NCBI GenBank assembly: GCA_963682175.1
Contig: OY821788.1
Span: 17,316,001-17,380,000 of the forward strand
Reading direction: 5' to 3'
Origin: Triglochin maritima
Taxonomy: Eukaryota; Streptophyta; Magnoliopsida; Alismatales; Juncaginaceae
Length of the DNA stretch: 64,000 nucleotides
The notes beneath the pieces were generated by a model. That model was not told where the DNA came from, did no database searches, and saw only the letters and a list, made by a program, of their open reading frames with translations. Shown here in pieces: positions 1 through 10,971 of the stretch. How positions within the stretch are numbered: position 1 is the first letter of the stretch; each line of letters begins with the position of its first letter. Both the position numbers and the translations under genes were made by a program.

Positions 1-2339
1 CCCCTCTCACTCCCATTGTCCTTCTCTCTCTCTCTCTCCTTATCTACTCTCCCCTTCTCCATCTCTCCGTGTGCCCTTATTCTTCTCTCCTTGCCCTCTC
101 TCTTGTTCTCCTTCTCCCTCCTCCTCTACCCTTCTTCTCCCTCCTCCGCTCCCTCCTCTCCCTCCTTCTCTTTCTCTCATCTCTCTCCTTCTGCTTCGCT
201 TGTTCTTCTCTCTCCTCCTCCCTCTTGTTTTCCTCTCCGTCACCTTCACTCTCTCTCACTCCTCTCGTTCTCCTTCTCTCTCTCCCTTCTCCTTCCCTCT
301 ATTTCTCTCTCTACTTCTCCTTCTCCCTCCCTCTTTCCTTCTCTCCTTCCCTTCCAATCTCCTTCCTTCTCTCTCTCCCCTTCTCCTTGTCTTTCTCCCT
401 CTAGCTAGCTTACCGACTCCCTCACTCTTTCTCCCTCTCTCCTTCTCTTTCTCTCTCTCCTCTCTCCACTTCTCGCTCTAATTCACTCTCTCCCCTTCTC
501 CGTTTCACTCCCTCCTTGTCGCTCTCCTTCTCCCTCTCTCTCCTTCTCTACTGTTCTCTCTGCTTCTCCATCTCTCCTTGCCCTTCACACTCTCTCCCCC
601 TCCGTCCACCTCTCCTCTCTCTCCTTCTCCTTCTAGCTCTCTCTCTCCGTCCCTCTCTCCTTGTTTCCCCATTTCCTTCTCTCTCGTCCCACGCTCTCCT
701 TCTCTCTCTCCCCTCCTTCTCCTTGTTTTTCACTCTCTTGTTGTCCCGCGCTCTCTCCTTCCCACTCCACTCTCTGATTCTCTCTTCCCTTCTAACTTCT
801 CTCTCCTTATCCCTCACTCTTCGTCTTCCATCTCCTTCCCTCTCTCTCCTTCTCCTCTACTTCAATACCTCTCATTCTCTTTCCCCTTCTCCTTCTCTCT
901 CCCTCGCTTGCCTTCTCCTCTTGCTTCTCTCCTTCTCTCTCTTTCTCCTTCCCATCTCCACTCTTCTCCCTCTCTCCGTCTCCTTCTCTCTCCTTCTTCC
1001 TCCTTCCCTCCCCCATCTCCCTCTACTTCTCTCTCCTTGTCCATCTCTCTCTCCCCTCCTCTCTCACTCTATCGTACTCTCTCGCTCTCCTCCTCCTCCT
1101 TCTCTCTCTTTCCTTCTCTCTCTCCTCCTCCTCTATCTCTCCTCTCCTCTTCTCCTTCTCGCTCTCCTCCCCTCTCACTCCCATTGTCCTTCTCTCTCTC
1201 TCTCTCCTTATCTACTCTCCCCTTCTCCTTCTCTCCGTGTGCCCTTATTCTTCTCTCCTTGCCCTCCCTCTTGTTCTCCTTCTCCCTCCTCCTCAACCCT
1301 TCTTCTCCCTCCTCCTCTCCCTCCTCTCCCTCCTTCTATTTCTCTCATCTCTCTCCTTCTGCTTCGCTTGACCTTCTCTCTCCTCCTCCCTCTTCTTTTC
1401 CTCTCCGTCACCATCACTCTCTCTCACTCCTCTCGTTCTCCTTCTCTCTCCCCCTTCTCCTTCCCTCTATTTCTCTCTCTACTTCTCCTTCTCCCTCCCT
1501 CTTTCCTTCTCTCCTTCCCTTCCAGTCTCCTCTTCCTTCTCTCTCTCTTCTCCTTGTCTTTCTCCGTCTAACTCACTTACCGACTCCCTCACTCTTTCTC
1601 CCTCTCTCCTTCTCTTTCTCTCTCTCCTCTCTCCACTTCTCGCTCTAATTCACTCTCTCCCCTTCTCCGGTTCACTCCCTCCTTGTCGCTCTCCTTCTCC
1701 CTCTCTCTCCTTCTCTATTGTTCTCTCTGCTTCTCCATATCTCCTTGCCCTTCTCACTATCTCCCTCTCCGTCCACCTCTCCTCTCTCTCCTTCTCCTTC
1801 TAGCTCTCTCTCTCTCCGTCCCTCTCTCCTTGTTTCCCCATTTCCTTCTCTCTCGTCCCACACTCTCCTTCTCTCTCTCCCCTCATTCTCCTTGTTTTTC
1901 ACTCTCTTGTTGTCCCGCGCTCTCTCCTTCCCACTCCACTCTCTGATTCTCTCTTCCCTTCTATCTTCTCTCTCCTTATCCCTCACTCTTCGTCTTCCAT
2001 CTCCTTCCCTCTCTCTCCTTCTCCTCTACTTCAATACCTCTCCTTCTCTTTCCCCTTCTCCTTCTCTCTCCCTCGCTTGCCTTCTCCTCTTGCTTATCTC
2101 CCTCTCTCTCCTTCTCCTTCCCATCTCCACTCTTCTCCCTCTCTCCGTCTCCTTCTCTCTCCTTCTTCCTCCTTCCCTCCCCCATCTCCCTCTACTTCTC
2201 TCTCCTTGTCCATCTCTCTCTCACTCTATCGTACTCTCGCTCTCCTCCTCCTCATTCTCTCTCTTTCCTTCTCTCTCTCCTCCTCTATCTCTCCTCTCCT
2301 CGTCTCCTTCTCGCTCTCCTCCCATCTCACTCCCATTAT

Positions 2340-2342
<3 letters not shown>

Positions 2343-2378
<36 letters not shown>
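2343..2378 (+). repeat. (CT)n microsatellite inside satellite monomer
   Basis: A pure (TC)18 tract directly follows the CACTCCCATTATCC anchor. The same site carries only about 6-9 repeats in most monomers, so it is an expanded allele of a fixed position in the monomer. Confidence 0.9.
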
Positions 2379-2380
<2 letters not shown>

Positions 2381-3539
2381 TATCTACTCTCCCCTTCTCC
2401 TTCTCTCCGTGTGCCCTTATTCTTCTCTCCTTGCCCTCTCTCTTGTTCTCCTTCTCCCTCCTCCTCAACCCTTCTTGTCCCTCCTCCTCTCCCTCCTCCC
2501 CCTCCTTCTATTTCTCTCATCTCTCTCCTTCTGATTCGCTTGTCCTTATATCTCCTCCTCCCTCTTCTTTTCCTCTCCGTCACCATCACTCTCTCTCACT
2601 CCTCTCGTTCTCCTTCTCTCTCCCCCTTCTCCTTCCCTCTATTTCTCTCTCTACTTCTCCTTCTCCCTCCCTCTTTCCTTCTCTCCTTCCCTTCCAGTCT
2701 CTTCCTTCTCTCTCTCCTTCTCCTTGTCTTTCTCCGTCTAGCTCACTTACCGATTCCCTCACTCTTTATCCCTCTCTCCTTCTCTTTCTCTCTCTCCTCT
2801 CTCCACTTCTCGCTCTAATTCACTCTCTCCCCTTCTCTGTTTCACTCCCTCCTTGTCGCTCTCCTTCTCTATTGTTCTCTCTGCTTCTCCATCTCTCCTT
2901 GCCCTTCTCACTCTCCCCCCTCCGTCCACCTCTCCTCTCTCTCCTTCTCCTTCTAGGTCTCTCTCTCCGTCCCTCTCTCCTTGTTTCCCCATTTCCTTCT
3001 CTCTCGTCCCACACTCTCCTTCTCTCTCTCCCCTCCTTCTCCTTGTTTTTCACTCTCTTGTTGTACCGCGCTCTCTCCTTCCCACTCCACTCCCTGATTC
3101 TCTCTTCCCTTCTGTCTTCTCTCTCCTTATCCCTCACTCTTCGTCTTCCATCTCCTTCCCTCTCTCTCCTTCTCCTTTACTTCAATACCTCTCCTTCTCT
3201 TTCCCCTTCTCCTTCTCTCTCCCTCGCTTGCCTTCTCCTCTTGCTTCTCTCCCTCTCTCTCCTTCTCCTTCCCATCTCCACTCTTCTCCCTCTCTCCGTC
3301 TCCTTCTCTCTCCTTCTTCCTCCTTCCCCCCCCCATCTCCCTCTACTTCTCTCTCCTTGTCCATCTCTCTCTCCCCTCCTCTCTCACTCTATCGTACTCT
3401 CTCGCTCTCCTCCTCCTCCTTCTCTCTCTTTCCTTCTCTCTCTCCTCCTCCTTCTCTCTCTTTCCTTCTCTCTCTCCTCCTCCTCTATCTCTCCTCTCCT
3501 CGTCTCCTTCTCGCTCTCCTCCCCTCTCACTCCCATTGT

Positions 3540-3542
<3 letters not shown>

Positions 3543-3588
<46 letters not shown>
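3543..3588 (+). repeat. (CT)n microsatellite, longest in the window
   Basis: A (TC)23 tract at the same monomer position as 2343-2378. Other expanded copies lie near 10936-10969, 40446-40474, 43927-43960, 53745-53779 and 56067-56104. Confidence 0.9.
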
Positions 3589-3590
<2 letters not shown>

Positions 3591-4257
3591 TATCTACTCT
3601 CCCCTTCTCCTTCTCTCCGTGTGCCCTTATTCTTCTCTACTTGCCCTCTCTCTTGTTCGCCTTCTCCCTCCTCCTCTACCCTTCTTCTCCCTCCTCCTCT
3701 CGCTCCTCTCCGTCCTTCTCTTTCTCTCATCTCTCTCCTTCTGCTTCGCTTGTCCTTCTCTCTCCTCCTCCCTCTTCTTTTCCTCTCCGTCATCTTCACT
3801 CTCTCTCACTCCTCTCGTTCTCCTTCTCTCTCCCCCTTCTCCTTCCCTCTATTTCTCTTTCTACTTCTCCTTCTCCCTCCCTCTTTCCTTCTCTCCTTCC
3901 CTTCCAGTCTCCTCTTCCTTCTCTCTCTCCTTCTCCGTCTAGCTCACTTACTGTCTCCCTCACTCTTTCTCCCTCTCTCCTTCTCTTTCTCTCTCTCCTC
4001 TCTCCACTTCTCGCTCTAATTCACTCTCTCCCCTTCTCCGTTTCACTCCCTCCTTGTCGCTCTCCTTCTCCCTCTCTCTCCTTCTCTATTGTTCTCTCTG
4101 CTTCTCCATCTCTCCTTGCCCTTCTCACTCTCTCCCCCTCCGTCCACCTCTCCTCTCTCTCCTTCTCCTTCTAGCTCTCTCTCTCTCCGTCCCTCTCTCC
4201 TTGTTTCCCCATTTCCTTCTCTCTCGTCCCACACTCTTTTTTTTGCAAAGCAAAAGG

Positions 4258-4270
4258 GAGGCTTCGCCTC
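4258..4270 (-). other. LINE-C 3'-terminal stem-loop
   Basis: GAGGC-TTC-GCCTC is a perfect 5-bp stem with a 3-nt loop. On the element's RNA strand it lies 13 nt before the poly(A). The equivalent position in LINE-B (57254-57266) keeps a 4-bp stem and 3-nt loop although the two proteins are quite diverged. Stringent-type LINE reverse transcriptases are known to bind a 3' stem-loop; applying that here is inference. Confidence 0.6.
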
Positions 4271-4418
4271 TAAATTCTATTAAGTATGTGTGTAAAATTA
4301 CATCCTACCAAAATTTAAAGCTGAAGTTTGCGTGACCTACAAGGTGCACATCCGGCCACTAACATACTCTCCTTCTATCTCGCCCAATGGGCTACAAAAT
4401 TCTACGCTTTCCTACGTC

Positions 4419-6824
4419 CTATATATTATTCACACTCATGGAATTTCGCCAAAAGTCTTCAAAAATCTTCAACTTTTCGGGGTCTTCTTTGATTGCCTTT
4501 ATGTCCACCCCCATAACCCTTACCGCCTCTTTTGCGATTTCCGCAACCTCCTTTGATCTTTTCTCCTCATCCTCAAAGATACGTCTATTTCTTTCCATCC
4601 AACACTCGTGCACCACCGCACTCAATGCTAAGCTCATGATATCCCTCTCCAAACCCGTCACATGGGCTCCAAGTATCCCAATAGCTTCGGCCTCCAAGGA
4701 CTCTTTAATGGTGCGGTGCAAAGGCATACCGAAACAGACTTGGTGCCATACTTGTCGAGTGAAATCACAAGCCCAAAACAAATGGGACATATCTTCCACT
4801 CCCGTTTTGCAAAGGACACATGTGGTATCATATTTCGCCCCTCTTTGTCTCATCAAGCACTTCGTCATCAACCTTCCTCTTAGTGCCCGCCACAAAGTGA
4901 AAGAGAATTTTGGAATGTAGTGGTTGTGCCACACTACTCGCGTCCACCTCACTTTCTCCTTTCTTTTGAGAACCCATGTCCATGCCTCACGCATGGTGAA
5001 TTTTTCGGTCGTGGCCCCTACACGCACAAGTTTGTCCCGTCCTCCATGGATTTTAATCCCCAAAATATGTGGCCACAACTCGATCATTTCCGACGACCTT
5101 GTGTATGGGAGACTCCATTCTCCCCTTCGAATGAAATATGACACCCAAGTGTCCTTTGGCACACCCAGATCAGTGTAATCTCTCACCCTCCGGTCGGCTA
5201 CGCAATGGTATGCCACACCAAGGATCAAGGAAGAACCGAATACTTGTCCCATCTCCCACTTGGTATTGAATCTTTTCCTTCACTTGTTCTCGGACACTCA
5301 AGAGGCCCCTCCATGCCCATGAACATGATGACGGGGGTCGAGCAAGCCAAATACTCACATTTCGCATGTACTTCCGCCGAATGCATCTAACCCACAAGGA
5401 TTGATCATTTTCCACCACCAACCAAAATAACCGCATCATCCCGGCGGTATTCCAATCAACTAGTCGCCGAAGCCCCAAGCCACCTTCCATTTTGGGTGTA
5501 CAAATATCCTTCCACACCACGCCCACCCACTTCTTCTCACCTCCCCAAACAAAATGGACCATAAGCCGCTCCACCTCATGTAAGACACTTCTAGGCACCA
5601 AGAAAGCGAAGGTCCAATAGATACTCATTGACGTGATCACACACTCCTAATCAACTCCACTCGTCCCGCCATTGATAGAAAATTCCTTTTCCATGTGCTC
5701 AACCGTGCTCTCACCTTCTCAACTAAGTCCACACAATGGATTCGCCCAAGTCTAGCCGAGAACAAGGGGAGTCCCAAGTATAGAACCGGAAAGGCAACTC
5801 GCTCCATTCCCAAGTGCTCACAAATCCATGCCCCATGTGTCGCATCTCCTCCCATAAAAACTTGACTCTTCGTTGTGTTAAGTTGCAGCCCGGACGTAGA
5901 GGAGAAGCTCTCAAGGATTCTCTTGATGACTCTTGCGTTAGCCCTTGTAGCCTTTGCAAAAACCATCACATCATCGGCGAATAGAAGGTGGGAAACTCGG
6001 ACATCACCACATCTTGCCGGCTCAAGTGTTCCTTCTTCAACTTCCTTTGTAATCATACTACTTAGGACTTCCATGCAAAGTACAAATAAGTATGGCGCAA
6101 GAGGGTCACCTTGCCTAAGGCCATTTGTTGCTCGAAAAGCTTTTGAATTTGCTCCATTCACTGTGACCACAAAAGATGCACGAACACAAGCCATGATCCA
6201 CTTCCTCCACTTGCTCGGGAACCCAAATCTTTGGAGCACTTCTTCAAGGAAAGACCATGAGATCGAGTCATACGCTTTCCTCAGATCCAACTTTAGACAC
6301 ATTCTCTCATGTCCTCTCTCCAAATGCATGTTGTGACAAATCTCATGAGCGAGAAGGATGGTGTCGCTGATCCTCCGGCCACTCACAAATGGACTTTGAG
6401 ACTCACCAACCAACCGAGGAAGCACCTTCTTCAGCCTACAAGCCAAGACCTTTGAGAGGTAGCGGTACATCATATTGCAAAGAGATATAGGGCGATAATC
6501 GTCGATAGATTGTGGCGTAGACTTCTTTCGTATAACCGTCATGGAAGTATAGTTGATTTGCGCAAGGAGTTTTACATTTCTCACGAACGAGTCCACCGCC
6601 TTGAACAAGTCATGCTTCACACACGACCAAGATGCCTTGAAGAATTTGGCATTGAAGCCGTCGAGACCCGGCGCCTTGTCGACATTTGAGTGCATCACAA
6701 CCCTCTCTAGCTCTTCCATTGTGACAGCCTTGATGAGGTCGTTTGCTTCCACCCCCTCAAGTTGTGGCAACTCAAGGGTTGGATCTATGCTTCGTACCTG
6801 AAAACCATTAGCAAACAAGTTAGA
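4419..6824 (-). pseudogene. LINE-C ORF2 remnant: reverse transcriptase plus zf-RVT region
   Basis: Conserved L1-type RT blocks can be read in order: DKAPGLDGFNAKFF, DYRPISLCNMMYR, FVSGRRISD, LDLRKAYDSISW (first catalytic Asp), GLRQGDPLAPYLF, LLFADDVMVFAKAT (the FADD catalytic box) and YLGLPLFSARL. The C-terminal region has a Cys/His stretch CVLC...HLFWACDF typical of the zf-RVT domain. Two frameshifts break it. An extra TG at about 5638-5644 interrupts the frame after GRVELIRSV. A 2-nt loss near 5178 interrupts it after GERLH, where LINE-B continues YDLGVP. The three surviving pieces are 6818-5637, 5640-5170 and 5252-4419. The EN domain is absent. It cannot encode a working protein. Confidence 0.9.
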
Positions 6825-6839
6825 GTATCGGCGCCGAAT

Positions 6840-7034
6840 CCATTAGCAAACAAGTTAGAGTGCAAGAATGGCCTAAACGAAGCACTAGTTCGAGAAGAAT
6901 CCATTGTGAGACAAAAATCGAGGGTGAGATGGTTACGAGAAGGAGACCGAAACTCTAGATTTTTCCATGTTTCCCTTAGAGTGAGGAGAGCCACCAATCA
7001 TGTGAGGCGAGTGTTAGTGGAGGGAGTGGCCATT
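6840..7034 (+). mobile_element. Inverted 5' segment of LINE-C
   Basis: The + strand translates to a stretch including QKSRVRWLREGDRNSRFF and RVRRATNHVRR. This aligns with the linker between EN and RT of LINE-B (QKSRVRWLKEGDRNTRFF), so the 5' fragment is inverted relative to the rest of LINE-C. About 20-25 codons between this fragment and the uninverted part are missing, as is common at twin-priming junctions. The segment ends at satellite TTCTTTTCCTCTCCG. Confidence 0.85.
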
Positions 7035-7486
7035 TCTTCTTTTCCTCTCCGTCACCTTCACTCTCTCTCACTCCTCTCGTTCTCCTTCTCTCTCTCCCCC
7101 TTCTCCTTCCCTCTATTTCTCTCTCTACTTCTCCTTCTCCCTCCCTCTTTCCTTCTCTCCTTCCCTTCCAGTCTCCTCTTCCTTCTCTCTCTCCTTCTCC
7201 TTGTCTTTCTCCGTCTAGCTCACTTACCGACTTCCTCACTCTTTCTCCCTCTCTCCTTCTCTTTCTCTCTCTCTCCTCTCTCCACTTCTCGCTCTAATTC
7301 ACTCTCTCCCCTTCTCCGTTTCACTCCCTCCTTGTCTCTCTCCTTCTCCCTCTCTCTCCTTCTCTATTGTTCTCTCTGCTTCTCCATCTCTCCTTGACCT
7401 TCTCACTCTCTCCCCCTCCGTCCACCTCTCTCCTCTCTCTCCTTCTCCTTCTAGCTCTCTCTCTCTCCGTCCCTCTCTCCTTGTTT
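7035..7486 (+). repeat. Polypyrimidine satellite, block 2 (partial monomer)
   Basis: This runs from the TTCTTTTCCTCTCCGTCACC landmark to TCTCTCCTTGTTT in normal order, about 0.4 monomer, between LINE-C and the truncated 2.8-kb LTR copy. Confidence 0.93.
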
Positions 7487-9731
7487 CTTGGGCAATCTTT
7501 CTTGCCGATCAGGTATGCTCCTGGACCCTTAGTGTAATAGGAATTATGGAGTGTTGGATGGAGATTAGTCCAGCACAAATAGAGTGGTCGGTCTGAGGTT
7601 GGGAGTTGCACAAGTGGAGATCTACCCGGTAGGGTGGACTGTGGTGCACTCTCCAGATTTTCAGAGGTTGGCTGAGCACCTCTCTCTCTACCACGATCCT
7701 TGACTCATGATTCCTTGGTGGTTTGTTGGAAAAACCAGAGGTGTTGAGGCTGGGCCGTGGAGATCTAGAGAGGAGGGGTTTTGCGTGCATGTTGTGCTTC
7801 TTGCTATTCAGCTTGTGATGTTGTTTTGTGAGCTTCGAATATTATACTTGTGTGTGATATTGTGATCATGTCCAGATGTGTTTGCATGAGATATTTTCAG
7901 ATATTAGAGTCACATATTTATGTGTTATTTCATGAGTAGGGTCAGACAGCATATGTAGGACTCGTTACTGAATTCTGCTCTTACGTCTATGCATGATCTA
8001 ACTAGTAAGTATAAATAATATTGCATGAATCGCTCTGATTTTAGTCCAGAAATCATTAACACCCATACACACTCTGATTTGTTGATCCCTTATGATATAT
8101 TCATGACATTCCATCAGTGAATAAATCGAATACTTTCATCAAGATTGTAATGTAACAAGTATAGTTGCCTGTCTCGACTTGAACATGCGTTGAGTTAATC
8201 GAATCTGATTTTATTCGAACCATGTCTAGCTTAGGTGTACAATCAGATTTGTGTATGATTTATCTAACATATCTCGTTATGCTCTCACATGAGACTAAAC
8301 CAGGACTCATTTATGATCTATGCTATTCATACTATGACATCTAGTATTGTGCAAATCAACCAACATGCATGTCAATATATCTATGAAGGAACGTAGACTC
8401 CTGATTTCAGAGGCATGTTTTATATATATAGGAGTACTGATACATGTATGAATTAATTCCCATCCACCTATTCTCTGACCATGTTCGGGATCACAAGTTC
8501 TAATGCATGCGTCTTCTCAAATTTATGGTTTATGCTATCGATTACCTGTAGTGGTTGATCATCATGTATTCTGTTGTTATACATGCTTTTTGTTATTCGT
8601 TTAGTACCAATATATGACTGATATGAGGTGTTGTGTGGTGATCTTAGTTGACCCTTGGATATCAGACCTTATGACATCTTTATCATGACCCGTAGATAAC
8701 TCAAAGTGTTGTTTACCTTGAATTGCCTTCGGGGTTGTTTGCTTGCTGATTTGTGTTTGGTTATTGTTGGGATGTTCTGATTTTGTTTTGTTTGGGGCTG
8801 TAGGAGGGTATCCGGATACCTTTCCTTGAGCTCACTCCATCCACTATAGATGCATTAGATTTTAGATGCTTAAGTAGCTTGCATCGCATTTAATCTGATT
8901 AATAATTCTGGGCACATTTTGTTTTTGGGTCGACGGGCCACGAGTGGGTCCTCTAGCTAGAGAGGCCATTCGCATAAGACCTTCACGTTGGGAGGCCAGG
9001 CGTAAGATAAGTCCTGGGCAGGCGCGCTGCCATTCTGTCTCAGGGTAAGTATTCCCAAGTTCGCGATGGCACCATGTAGGTCACTTGCCGCGAATTGGGA
9101 CACTTATCCGGCGCACCGCTTTGTGTCGAACGGTGGGTCACTGTCGAGTGACCACCTTTGACCAGCGAGGCTGGTGTTCTGGTTCCTATTGAGGAATGTT
9201 TCGGGTGCGCCCGACCGGCATGACTTATGGAGTCGTAGTCTTCGGTTGCATTATGTGCTTTTCTGTGTCTGTTTTGGATGCTTGTCTTAATTGGACCCCA
9301 TGCATAATTTTGTAACATGTTATGTTGGCCAGGAGCATACTGGGTTTTCTTTATAGAAAACTCACGCATATGTTGATGCGGTGTTTGCAGGTACTTAGAT
9401 TCCTACAGGGTAGACTAGACGAGTAGTCGAAGATTCTGTACACGAGGGACACGTCGACCAGATTCTTCAGTTTGTCTTTTGCTTCCGCATTATTTATGAT
9501 GTATTTCCCTTTTGAACTCGATGTAATGTATTTGACCTTGTTACCATATATGGATAATCTCTCACATTTCAGTCATGTTTTATGTTAGTCAATCCAGGTA
9601 TGATCTCTCTACGTATTGTCGAGTCGTTGTTGGTCTGTCTTTTGTAACTCCTTTGGTCGTCGCGGAGGTCTCTGATCTCGACACTTGTAGTCTTTCCCAG
9701 TGTGCGTACCCGCGAGATCGGGGGCGTTACA
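7487..9731 (+). mobile_element. Left-truncated copy 1 of the 2.8-kb LTR
   Basis: Collinear with 29115-31360 (2245 versus 2246 bp), with about 20 mostly C/T substitutions by eye, so roughly 99% identical. The right end is the true LTR end, GGGGCGTTACA. It is followed by TTATCCTTCACACTTCG, the same flank and the same nearby monomer deletion (CTCTCCTTCAATACC) as copy 2. The first about 550 bp of the LTR, including the TG start and putative TATA, are replaced directly by satellite (TTGTTT/CTTGGGC). So this is a duplicate of one ancestral insertion that later lost its left end. The 70-110-aa open frames here are not conserved as genes. Contains the palindrome GGTATCCGGATACC at 8807-8820. Confidence 0.85.
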
Positions 9732-10932
9732 TTATCCTTCACACTTCGTCTTCCATCTCCTTCCCTCTCTCTCCTTCAATACCTCTCCTTCTCTTTCCCC
9801 TTCTCCTTCTCTCTCCCTCGCTTGCCTTCTCCTCTTGCTTCTCTCCCTCTCTCTCCTTCTCCTTCCCATCTCCACTCTTCTCCCTCTCTTCGTCTCCTTC
9901 TCTCTCCTTCTTCCTCCTTCTCTCCTTCTGCTTCGCTTGTCCTTCTCTCTCCTCCTCCCTCTTCTTTTCCTCTCCGTCACCTTCACTCTCTCTCACTCCT
10001 CTCGTTCTCCTTCTCTCTCCCCTTCTCCTTCCCGCTATTTCTCTCTCTACTTCTCCTTCTCCTTCCCTCTTTCCTTCTCTCCTTCCCTTCCAGTCTCCTC
10101 TTCCTTCTCTCTCTCCTTCTCCATGTCTTTCTCCGTCTAGCTCACTTACCGACTCCCTCACTCTTTCTCCCTCTCTCCTTCTCTTTCTCTCTCTCCTCTC
10201 TCCACTTCTCGCTCTAATTCACTCTCTCCCCTTCTCCGTTTCACTCCCTCCTTGTCGCTCTCCTTCTCCCTCTCTCTCCTTCTCTATTGTTCTCTCTGCT
10301 TCTCCATCTCTCCTTGCCCTTCTCACTCTCTCCCCCTCCGTCCACCTCTCCTCTCTCTCCTTCTCCTTCTAGCTCTCTCTCTCTCCGTCCCTCACTCCTT
10401 GTTTCCCCATTTCCTTCTCTCTCGTCCCACACTTTCCTTCTCTCTCTCCCCTCCTTCTCCTTGTTTTTCACTCTCTTGTTGTCCCGCACTCTCTCCTTCC
10501 CACTCCACTCTCTGATTCTCTCTTCCCTTCTATCTTCTCTCTCCTTATCCTTCACTCTTCGTCTTCCATCTCCTTCCCTCTCTCTCCTTCTCCTCTACTT
10601 CAATACCTCTCCTTCTCTTTCCCCTTCTCCTTCTCTCTCCCTCGCTTGCCTGCTCCTCTTGCTTCTCTCCCCCTCTCTCCTTCTCCTTCCCATCTCCACT
10701 CTTCTCCCTCTCTCTGTCTCCTTCTTCCTCCTTCCGTCCCCCATCTCCCTCTACTTCCCTCTCTTTGTCCATCTCTCTGTCCCCTCCTCTCTCACTCTAT
10801 CGTACTCTCTCGCTCTTCTCCGCCTTCTTCTCTCTCTTTCCTTCTCTCTCTCCTCCTCCTCTATCTCTCCTCCTCCTCTATCTCTCCTCTCCTCGTCTCC
10901 TTCTCGCTCTCCTCCCCTCTCACTCCCATGGT

Positions 10933-10971
<39 letters not shown>

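Larger units (their letters stand above)
1..4236 (+). repeat. Polypyrimidine satellite array, block 1 (about 3.6 monomers)
   Basis: The + strand is almost entirely C and T. The same landmarks recur in order in each monomer: CACTCCCATTGTCC, a (CT)n tract, CTCCGTGTGCCCTTATTC, TCTGCTTCGCTTGTCC, CTCTCCGTCACCTTC, CTAGCTCACTTACCGACTC, TCGCTCTAATTCACTC, CTATTGTTCTCTCTGC, TGTTTCCCCATTTCC, TTTTTCACTCTCTTGTTG, CTTATCCCTCACTCTTCG and CTACTTCAATACCTC. Anchors at 8, 1176, 2328 and 3528 give periods of 1168, 1152 and 1200 bp; most of the difference lies in the (CT)n tract and in small CTT/CTC indels. Monomers look only a few percent diverged. There is no coding signal: long open frames occur in several frames on both strands simply because stop codons need purine-containing triplets that are rare here. 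The block ends at the poly(T) of LINE-C. Confidence 0.95.
4237..7034 (-). mobile_element. LINE-C: 5'-truncated, 5'-inverted L1-type retrotransposon
   Basis: A non-LTR element on the minus strand. Its poly(A) appears as 8 T at 4237-4244, next to satellite. Reading down the minus strand, the body encodes RT and a C-terminal zf-RVT-like region (6824 to 4419). At about 6827-6839 the orientation flips, and 6840-7034 carries the upstream part of ORF2 on the + strand. That layout is the hallmark of twin-primed L1 insertion. The satellite phase differs on the two sides (about 770 bp of monomer is missing, or about 400 bp duplicated) and I see no target-site duplication. The encoded protein is only moderately similar to LINE-B, so this is a different subfamily. 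Confidence 0.9.
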
